A stretch of DNA of 6,799 nt, from contig JASLRF010000560.1 of NCBI GenBank assembly GCA_030744095.1, forward strand, positions 1 to 6,799, in the 5' to 3' direction. The notes under the pieces were generated by a model, which saw nothing but the letters and a program-made list of their open reading frames with translations, was not told the origin of the DNA and searched no databases. Position numbers and translations under genes: made by a program. Of the stretch, positions 1-5,063 are shown piece by piece. The DNA comes from Pirellulaceae bacterium. Lineage in GTDB: Bacteria > Planctomycetota > Planctomycetia > Pirellulales > Pirellulaceae. The stretch's first letter is position 1, and each line of letters starts with the position of its first letter.

Positions 1-592
1 TCAGGACCAGTGTGGCGAGCAGTCCGATCTGGCCCGCTCCCATAATGTAAGCAACTTGAGGTCGCCAGACCTTCATGCGGCGCTGGACTTCGTAGGCTTG
101 CTGCACCGCCTTTGCCGCACAACTCATCGGCTCCATCAGAACGTGCAAATGCTTGAGACCCGGCGGTACCTTGACAATATACTCGGGGGACTCAACAAAG
201 TACTCCGTCAGATAACCGTGTAACAGGTTAATGCCACGTTCGAAATAGACTTCTTCGCTGGTCATATCGTACGTGCCGATCTGATCGTAGATCGACCCGC
301 CAGGCCGACGAACCGTTGCTGTCACATAGTCGCCCGGCTTGAAGCCGCGCACTTTCGGGCCAACTTGTTCGACAACACCAAACGACTCGTGTCCCAGGAC
401 CAGGTAATCGCAGCCTGGAGGCGCCTTGCCATAAAGGGCGTCATTGATCTCTCGATCGGTGGCATCGACACCCACTTTGAGGACACGAACCAGAACTCCT
501 CTGCCATCCGGAATGTCTGTCACCGACGGTTTGGGAATATCTTCCAGATGGACGCTGTTTGGCTTTCCAGGAGTAACCGCAATCGCTTTCAT
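1..592 (-). CDS. Glucose 1-dehydrogenase-like zinc-dependent dehydrogenase (MDR superfamily), 3' end cut by window
   Basis: About 197 N-terminal residues are visible; the family is usually about 350-370 residues, so the C-terminal half lies beyond the left edge. The start [11 protein letters not shown] is typical of archaeal-type glucose dehydrogenases, which oxidise glucose to gluconolactone with NAD(P)+ in the cytoplasm. Further family landmarks are VLGHE (66-69, H68 and E69), RRPG (95-98), [13 protein letters not shown] (118-130), MEP (153-155, E154) and the start of the Rossmann fold, GAGQIG (185-190). D43 in GVDATDRE occupies the position where most relatives have the zinc-binding Cys (GICGTD), so the probable zinc ligands are D43, H68 and E154, with E69 nearby. 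The loop at about 95-118, which in many relatives holds four Cys for a structural zinc, has none here. The ATG at 592 is chosen because it fits the conserved N-terminus. A GTG five codons upstream (605-607) is possible, and the ribosome binding site is weak. The substrate could be another sugar or polyol. It has its own promoter candidate and lies 163 bp beyond the EEP gene. Confidence 0.85.
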   Translation of the reverse strand, partial: MKAIAVTPGKPNSVHLEDIPKPSVTDIPDGRGVLVRVLKVGVDATDREINDALYGKAPPGCDYLVLGHESFGVVEQVGPKVRGFKPGDYVTATVRRPGGSIYDQIGTYDMTSEEVYFERGINLLHGYLTEYFVESPEYIVKVPPGLKHLHVLMEPMSCAAKAVQQAYEVQRRMKVWRPQVAYIMGAGQIGLLATLVL

Positions 593-640
593 TTCCGCTT
601 CATTCACCGTAGTAAGGGAGAAAAAGTGCACGAACCACGC

Positions 641-669
641 AGTATGGCAAGTGCCTGCCAGATTGACAA
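641..669 (-). promoter_or_regulatory. Candidate sigma-70-type promoter for the dehydrogenase gene
   Basis: On the minus strand, TTGTCA (669-664) is followed after 17 bp by CATACT (646-641). A TG dinucleotide sits one base before the -10 hexamer, giving an extended -10. The matches are 5/6 and 4/6 to the sigma-70 consensus. Transcription would start near 634, leaving a leader of about 40 nt before the ATG at 592. It lies in the 163-bp gap after the EEP gene, in which I see no convincing terminator. This is a consensus match read by eye. Confidence 0.4.
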
Positions 670-755
670 TGCGGTGGAAATCGCCCCGTGGCGCCTGGCC
701 GAGCAAAACAACCTGTAATCCGCGGCCTAGCTGGGCTGCTATCGATCTCGACCGA

Positions 756-2009
756 CTAATTGCTGGCGTCGTCTTCCAGGTGGAGATCAATCCAAACCAA
801 CCGGTGGTCCGATGCAGCGATTGCGGCATGACCATCATCGCCGGGCGAGGGCCAGAAGACACCGCTGTTGGCGACCTGCAAGGACCGGCTGGCCAGCACG
901 TAGTCAAGTCGCAGATTGCCGACGCTCAGGTCGTTGGCGAAGTCGGACGTATCGTGCGCAGGATCGCCCCGCTGCCCGTCATTGGCTCCTCCATCCATGC
1001 GTGACTTGACGACTGCACCGCGGCTGGACGGGACCGTCCCCTGATGCACTCGCAGATGATCCAGCAGTTGGCGAATCGCCGCGTTTCGACTGTCGCCATC
1101 AAACGGATCGGCGTTCATGTCGCCGGCGACAACAAACAGATCGTCTTGCTGGAGGCCACCGCGGCGCCCCTGGTCGTCATAGATGTAGTTGCTTCGCCGC
1201 GGATCAATGTAATCCGCCAGCAAACGGATCTCGTCGTGGTTGCGTAACCCGTTGCGATCTTCCGGGCCATCAAACACTGGCGGCGTTGGATGCGCCACAA
1301 CCAAGCGCACGGTCTGCAGCCCACACATGATCGGCAGGTCCCAGATGCTCTTGGACGGGAGCCGAAGCACTGCACGTGCCTCTGCAGAATAAAATGGCTG
1401 GCGGCTGACTGGGGCGAGCGGAAAGCGGGCGGCCGGCATGTCTTTCCAAAGAAACGTACGAAAGGTACGAATCTTCTCCTTGGCGATCGGCAACTTCGAG
1501 AACACGACCATGCCGTACTGCCCCGCAAAGCGACCGAAGCCGAAGGCGTCACCGGCCCCGGTTGTGTTGCCGTCTCCGTTCAAATCCAAACCGCTTGCAA
1601 TTCCCGTGTTCTGGGGCGCGATGAAGCTGTGACCAAATTGGATTGGCGGTTGATTGGATTGGCTGACCTGCAAATAGTGCCGCTGAAACGACTCGACGGT
1701 TTCCCCGGTTTCGTCGTAGTCAAATTCGTTAATCAACAGCACATCCGGTTGAACCCGCTGAATGACCTCGGCGATTCGCTGTGCCTGTTTGTTCGAGCCT
1801 GTGGACAGGTCTTTTTTCAATTGGCCGGGCGAGTCACGGTACAAAGAGGTGTTGAAGGTCGCAAAACGAACCGTGATCTGCTCGTGGGAGAATGCTTGGG
1901 GGTGCAGAAAAAGATACAGCACCAGCGAACAACAACATCGCGAGAGCCAGCGCCAGCCACCGAACGGCCACGTGATCAACCGATCGGGGCATTGGTCTCT
2001 ACATCTCAT
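756..2009 (-). CDS. Secreted endonuclease/exonuclease/phosphatase (EEP) family protein
   Basis: A 417-residue protein with a complete set of EEP (DNase I-like) motifs: ATFN (50-53, N53), INEFD (93-97, metal-binding E95), [10 protein letters not shown] (239-248, H240), AGDMNADP (295-302, D297 and N299), LDYVLAS (368-374, D369) and ASDHR (399-403, D401 and H402). The family cleaves phosphodiester or phosphomonoester bonds (nucleases, sphingomyelinases, inositol phosphatases); the substrate cannot be told from sequence. Arg-rich residues 1-24 followed by a hydrophobic stretch (about 25-36) and AFS (39-41) look like a signal peptide, so the protein is probably exported. The hydrophobic part holds three Cys in a row (25-27). 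An inserted loop at 139-160 contains LDLNGDGN, which resembles a calcium-binding loop. The ATG lies immediately after the TAA of the DUF1501 gene with no spacer, so translation is probably coupled; no separate strong ribosome binding site is seen. It is the last gene of the likely operon. Confidence 0.88.
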   Translation of the reverse strand: MRCRDQCPDRLITWPFGGWRWLSRCCCSLVLYLFLHPQAFSHEQITVRFATFNTSLYRDSPGQLKKDLSTGSNKQAQRIAEVIQRVQPDVLLINEFDYDETGETVESFQRHYLQVSQSNQPPIQFGHSFIAPQNTGIASGLDLNGDGNTTGAGDAFGFGRFAGQYGMVVFSKLPIAKEKIRTFRTFLWKDMPAARFPLAPVSRQPFYSAEARAVLRLPSKSIWDLPIMCGLQTVRLVVAHPTPPVFDGPEDRNGLRNHDEIRLLADYIDPRRSNYIYDDQGRRGGLQQDDLFVVAGDMNADPFDGDSRNAAIRQLLDHLRVHQGTVPSSRGAVVKSRMDGGANDGQRGDPAHDTSDFANDLSVGNLRLDYVLASRSLQVANSGVFWPSPGDDGHAAIAASDHRLVWIDLHLEDDASN

Positions 2010-3374
2010 TTAGATCAATTCGGGAATCGGCTGCGCATCCCTGTCGACCAGATAGCGCGGGCGTCCTTGCGCGTCACGAACCGTAGACGAGTTGGCATTG
2101 ATTCCCAGATTGTGATACAGCGTCGAGAAGACTTCCGCAAACGAAACGGGGCGACTGACCGCTTCACCGCCCAGCCGGTCAGTGGCACCGATGACCTGTC
2201 CCATCGGCATTCCGCCTCCAGCCAGCAAGGCCATCGCTACGCGTGGCCAATGATCACGACCTACCTGCTTGCTGATCTTGGGCGTTCTTCCGAATTCGCC
2301 CCAGACCAATACTGAAACGTCTTTATCCAAACCGCGGCTGTGAAGGTCTTCGACCAAGGCGGTGATTGCCTTGTCGAAAACAGGAAAGTCTTCGCGTTCG
2401 CGATTGAAGATTGTGTTATACGATCCGCCGTGCCAATCCCACTTGCTGTAGTTGACGGTCACAACACGCGCACCCGCTTCGACCAACCTGCGTGCCGTGA
2501 GGAAACTCTGCGGAACGCGGGGAGCGCCGTTTCCGTCAATCCGCTTGACGTCGTCGCCGGTACCATACCGCGCGACCGTCACAGGATCCTCTTTGGAAAG
2601 GTCCAACGCGTCGGCCAACTTTGACGATGTCAAAATCCCCATCGCCTGCTTGTTGAACGCGTCCAACCCTTCCATCTTTCCACTGGCATCGGCAGCGCGA
2701 CGGAAGCGGTCGACACTGGCCAATAGCGTTTCACGATCAGAGAGGCGATCGTAGGTGATTCCCTGCAACTCCATGTCGCTTCGGGTGGGGCCCATCGGCC
2801 GGAATGACGACTGAGAGATCCCCAACATGCCGGGACCGGGTTCGTTGTACGGACCGTGCGTGCATTCGTAACAGAGACTAACAAACGGCGGAGTGGCCTG
2901 ATGCACCGGACCGAGCACCTTGCTGACGATGCTGCCAAAGGGCGACCAGCCACCCGGCGGTGCCAGATCCTTCGGCTTGCGTCCCGTATAGCACTGAAAT
3001 GCATCGTGTCCGCTCTGTGCGTCGACCAACGAGCGGATTACCGAGAATCTGTCCATCATTCGCGCCATCTGCGGGAAGTGCTCGCAAATCTCGATCCCCG
3101 GCACGTTCGTTTCAATAGGGCGATGTGGGCCGGCAATCTCGACCGGCGCGTTTGGCTTCAGGTCGAACATGTCCTGATGAGGCGGACCACCGACCAGATA
3201 GATCAAGATCACGGACTTGTGCGAGTTGCGAATCCCCGCCTGCGATTCCGCGGCAAGCAGTTGAGGCAGCGTCAGGCCCGTGGCCCCAAGCGCCCCAATC
3301 TTCAAAAAATTTCGCCGAGAAATGCCGTCGCAAAACTCGTTGGCCGCTTCGCGGGGACCGTAAATCGTGAGCAT
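2010..3374 (-). CDS. DUF1501 family protein with Tat signal
   Basis: A 454-residue protein of the DUF1501 family, which belongs to the alkaline phosphatase/sulfatase superfamily and is strongly expanded in planctomycetes. The twin-arginine motif SRRNFLK (19-25) is followed by a mild hydrophobic stretch ending LPQLLAAE (37-43), so the protein is probably exported folded by Tat. Family motifs are GGPPHQDMFD (62-71, H66, D68 and D71), SGHDAFQCYTGR (121-132), WDWHGG (312-317, D313 and H315), GEFGRTP (359-365) and GRDHWP (372-377). These Asp, His and Glu residues are candidates for the metal site. The reaction is not known from sequence. The frame stays open up to 3512, but the ATG at 3374 is preferred because AGGAG (3388-3384) lies 9 nt before it and the Tat motif then falls near residue 20. 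The DUF1559 gene ends 165 bp upstream. In planctomycetes DUF1501 genes often sit beside cytochrome-like DUF1549/DUF1553 genes; none is here, and the partner is an EEP enzyme instead. Confidence 0.9.
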   Translation of the reverse strand: MLTIYGPREAANEFCDGISRRNFLKIGALGATGLTLPQLLAAESQAGIRNSHKSVILIYLVGGPPHQDMFDLKPNAPVEIAGPHRPIETNVPGIEICEHFPQMARMMDRFSVIRSLVDAQSGHDAFQCYTGRKPKDLAPPGGWSPFGSIVSKVLGPVHQATPPFVSLCYECTHGPYNEPGPGMLGISQSSFRPMGPTRSDMELQGITYDRLSDRETLLASVDRFRRAADASGKMEGLDAFNKQAMGILTSSKLADALDLSKEDPVTVARYGTGDDVKRIDGNGAPRVPQSFLTARRLVEAGARVVTVNYSKWDWHGGSYNTIFNREREDFPVFDKAITALVEDLHSRGLDKDVSVLVWGEFGRTPKISKQVGRDHWPRVAMALLAGGGMPMGQVIGATDRLGGEAVSRPVSFAEVFSTLYHNLGINANSSTVRDAQGRPRYLVDRDAQPIPELI

Positions 3375-3383
3375 CTTCAGCGT

Positions 3384-3388
3384 CTCCT
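3384..3388 (-). promoter_or_regulatory. Ribosome binding site deciding the DUF1501 start
   Basis: AGGAG on the minus strand, 9 nt before the ATG at 3374. It supports this start over a longer reading frame that would begin near 3512. Confidence 0.6.
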
Positions 3389-3539
3389 GGGGCGGCGCCA
3401 GCCGGATTGGTGTGGCGTACGAATCCACAACTCCACTGCAGATCAACGTATCAAAGCAGGTAGATGGGTGCAATCTTATTTTCGGCGATCTTGCCGCACC
3501 AACTCGGCGCAAAACCAGCTGCTCAAGCAGTTTGCCTTG

Positions 3540-4364
3540 TCAAGGCATCGTCACGGGATTGCCGTCGTGCCGAACGCAGAGGTTGCGAAACGTAGCGCCA
3601 TCGACTTCCCAAGGGATATGGTGCACCGAACCATCAACCATCACCACGTTGATGCCACCGGGATGCCGCGACCCAAAGATTTGGGAGGAACTTGTCAGCG
3701 AGTGCTCCTTGTCTTTGCGAGGTGGCCGAGCGCCATGGCGAACGATGTCGACCTCCCAGCCTGTGTTGACGAACGGTTCGTTGTCGTCGCAGCAATGGCC
3801 GATGCCGCCCAATTTGTTGGGATGAAGTTGCTTCTCGCCAACCAAGATCGTACTGGACGTGCCGTCGGTCACCGATCTCATCGCGATCTGCAGTCGATTG
3901 GATTGTACCAACATGCCATTGGTGTTGGTACGGTTGGTACTGGAACCCGAGTTGCCGGCATAATCAAGGCGGCTCGTATTGTTGTACAAGTTCGCCGCGC
4001 GGCGCGTGGGGCAATACAAGGTCGGAACGGGTGTCGCATAAACCACTGCGTTGCTCGTTTGATCCATCAGATTCTGTTGTTCCATGTAGGGCAAGATGTA
4101 ATAGGCCCAAGTCCAGTAGTCGCGAATTGAAGAGTTGCAGCAAGAATTAGGAAAGTTTCGTCCAGCCCAGGGGAACTGTTTGAACGAATCGTGGTAAAGC
4201 TGGAATGCCAAACCAATCTGCTTGACGTTGTTGGCGCACTGCATACGTCGCGCGGCTTCCCGCGCCGCCTGCACGGCTGGCAGGAGTAGCGCGACGAGAA
4301 TTCCAATGATGGCGATGACAACCAGTAGTTCGACCAACGTAAAACCGCTCCTTCGCCGACTCAT
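3540..4364 (-). CDS. DUF1559 protein with type IV pilin-like N-terminus
   Basis: A 274-residue protein. The N-terminus carries a prepilin cleavage/methylation motif, [17 protein letters not shown] (7-23), with the Phe and Glu expected for prepilin peptidase processing and a hydrophobic helix to about residue 30. [21 protein letters not shown] (about 33-53) follows, as usual for this family. The C-terminus holds the H-X9-DG motif (H234 to D244-G245) in [13 protein letters not shown]. The DUF1559 domain fills the region between. Planctomycetes encode dozens to hundreds of these proteins; they are thought to be surface- or pseudopilus-associated, but their role is unsettled. Cys pairs at 75-76 and 191-192, together with C43, C118 and C263, could form disulfides. 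AGGAG (4375-4371) lies 6 nt before the ATG, supporting this start. It lies 41 bp after a small lipoprotein gene and 165 bp before the DUF1501 gene. No frame damage is seen, and the length is at the short end of the usual range. Confidence 0.93.
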   Translation of the reverse strand: MSRRRSGFTLVELLVVIAIIGILVALLLPAVQAAREAARRMQCANNVKQIGLAFQLYHDSFKQFPWAGRNFPNSCCNSSIRDYWTWAYYILPYMEQQNLMDQTSNAVVYATPVPTLYCPTRRAANLYNNTSRLDYAGNSGSSTNRTNTNGMLVQSNRLQIAMRSVTDGTSSTILVGEKQLHPNKLGGIGHCCDDNEPFVNTGWEVDIVRHGARPPRKDKEHSLTSSSQIFGSRHPGGINVVMVDGSVHHIPWEVDGATFRNLCVRHDGNPVTMP

Positions 4365-4370
4365 GACAAG

Positions 4371-4375
4371 CTCCT
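4371..4375 (-). promoter_or_regulatory. Ribosome binding site of the DUF1559 gene
   Basis: AGGAG on the minus strand, 6 nt before the ATG at 4364, in the 41-bp gap after the small lipoprotein gene. It is a canonical, well-spaced Shine-Dalgarno sequence. Confidence 0.65.
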
Positions 4376-4405
4376 AAAACTGTGAAGAATCTGAAGAAAA
4401 CTCGA

Positions 4406-4570
4406 TTAAGACTTGCCCTCTTCTTCTGCCGCCGCACCCTCAACCTGGTCCAGGATCTCCTGCTCTTGCTCGGGACTGAGCGTAGCGGGCTCAGCCGGCC
4501 CGGTACTCGCGCTGCAGCCGAGACACGAGGTGATTGCGATGATGGTAATCGTGATGAAAAAAAGTCGCAT
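4406..4570 (-). CDS. Small predicted lipoprotein (54 aa)
   Basis: A short protein starting MRLFFITITI. One Arg and a hydrophobic stretch (3-14) lead to ITSC (12-15) and then CLGC (15-18), giving two possible lipobox cysteines, C15 or C18. ITSC fits the consensus better. The mature part is short, disordered-looking and acidic: PAEPATLSPEQEQEILDQVE followed by an AAAEEEGKS tail. It probably stays anchored to a membrane. The ATG at 4570 is chosen over an in-frame ATG at 4642 because it places the signal at the N-terminus and has GGGGAA (4582-4577) 6 nt upstream. Small lipoproteins of this kind are often encoded directly beside DUF1559 genes in planctomycetes, which suggests a joint role with the pilin-like protein. 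It is probably the first gene of the operon. The specific function is unknown. Confidence 0.72.
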   Translation of the reverse strand: MRLFFITITIIAITSCLGCSASTGPAEPATLSPEQEQEILDQVEGAAAEEEGKS

Positions 4571-4631
4571 CGGTCGTTCCCCAGGACTGAGCGGCATGTG
4601 AAGGGCGCATGAGGGTACTGTATCAAGCCTC

Positions 4632-4661
4632 AGGATATCCACCAGATCGGTGGGGCGTCAA
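4632..4661 (-). promoter_or_regulatory. Candidate promoter of the lipoprotein-DUF1559-DUF1501-EEP operon
   Basis: On the minus strand, TTGACG (4661-4656) is followed after 18 bp by TATCCT (4637-4632). The matches are 5/6 and 4/6 to the sigma-70 consensus. It would start transcription near 4625, about 55 nt before the lipoprotein ATG. It lies between the inverted-repeat element and the first gene. This was read by eye only. Confidence 0.3.
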
Positions 4662-4801
4662 CGAAAAAGAACTTGGTACGAACACTTTATTAAACTGGTT
4701 TTTGCGGGAGAGATGGATGCCGAACGCCTGTGCAACTTGGTCTAGCGGGGCTCTGCTTCGGATCGACGAGAGCTATCACTCGGTTGCGGTGCCCCCCCCG
4801 G

Positions 4802-4994
4802 GCAGACTTTTTCGCTTTTGACTACGAGAAAAAGCCGGCAGCGAGTCCCTTCTCCCCTCGGGGAGAAGGATAGGATGAGGGGGCGAACTGCCAAATGAAA
4901 TCAGCCACCCCTCATCCGGCCTTCGGCCACCTTCTCCCGCAGGGAGAAGGACATGTTCAAGGCTCTCCTAAAATTCCAAAGCGAAAAAGTCTGC
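4802..4994. repeat. MITE-like element with perfect 17-bp terminal inverted repeats
   Basis: GCAGACTTTTTCGCTTT (4802-4818) is repeated as its exact reverse complement at 4978-4994, bounding 193 bp. A third, imperfect copy of the end motif (GAAAAAGCCGGC, 4828-4839) is inverted to the left end with 10 of 12 bases pairing, so that end can also fold on itself. The inside is almost entirely inverted repeats (described in the next entry). There is no coding capacity and no clear target-site duplication; the flanks are a C-rich run on the left and GGGG on the right. The layout fits a non-autonomous mobile element or an intergenic repeat family. It could instead be a transcription-ending structure after the hydrolase gene. 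The family cannot be named from the window. Confidence 0.6.
4848..4950. repeat. Pair of inverted REP-like hairpin units
   Basis: Unit one: CCTTCTCCCC (4848-4857) and GGGGAGAAGG (4860-4869) form 10-bp arms. Unit two: CCTTCTCCC (4930-4938) and GGGAGAAGG (4942-4950) form 9-bp arms around GCA. Between them GGATGAGGGG (4873-4882) pairs exactly with CCCCTCATCC (4908-4917) around a 25-nt loop, and GGCC-TTC-GGCC (4918-4928) makes a small hairpin. The second half is therefore an inverted copy of the first, but with an extra GGCC hairpin that the first half lacks. This resembles the CCCTCATCC/CTTCTCCC interspersed repeats seen in many bacterial genomes, and a REPIN-type doublet. Confidence 0.7.
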
Positions 4995-5063
4995 GGGGTC
5001 GAGAACTTGACTCATTTGTGAAGAAAACCCCGATCGGCTCCGTGATGACCGGATGCAAGCTTT

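Larger units (their letters stand above)
4571..5063. other. Gene-free intergenic stretch (493 bp)
   Basis: This lies between the end of the hydrolase gene and the start of the lipoprotein gene, both on the minus strand. It holds the candidate promoter at 4632-4661, a run of eight C at 4792-4799 and the 193-bp inverted-repeat element at 4802-4994. The remaining 69 bp next to the hydrolase stop codon contain no clear intrinsic terminator. The short reading frames across it have no recognisable protein features, and I see no RNA gene. Confidence 0.75.

Noticed and set aside
444..1004. Plus-strand open frame of 186 codons
   Set aside because: It overlaps the start of the dehydrogenase, its promoter gap and the end of the EEP gene in antisense, with a low-complexity translation and no motif.
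1290..2315. Plus-strand open frame of 341 codons
   Set aside because: It is antisense to the EEP and DUF1501 genes, both of which have complete catalytic motifs. Its translation shows no recognisable family.
3375..3512. N-terminal extension of the DUF1501 gene to 3512
   Set aside because: It would push the Tat motif to about residue 65, and it lacks a good ribosome binding site, while AGGAG sits correctly before the ATG at 3374.
3534..3546. GCCTTGTCAAGGC palindrome over the DUF1559 stop codon as a terminator
   Set aside because: The arms are separated by one base, so it cannot fold as a normal hairpin, and no T-run follows it on the minus strand.
2856..4130. Plus-strand open frame of 424 codons
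   Set aside because: It runs antisense across the start of DUF1501, the gap and most of DUF1559. Its translation is Arg/His-rich with no domain or signal, as expected from a shadow of GC-rich coding DNA.
4571..4642. N-terminal extension of the small lipoprotein to 4642
   Set aside because: It would bury the lipoprotein signal behind 24 extra residues and overlap the -10 region of the promoter candidate.
5005..5050. Possible intrinsic terminator after the hydrolase gene (CCGATCGG followed by GGTTTTC)
   Set aside because: The palindrome has no loop and the T-run is only four bases, so it is too weak to call.
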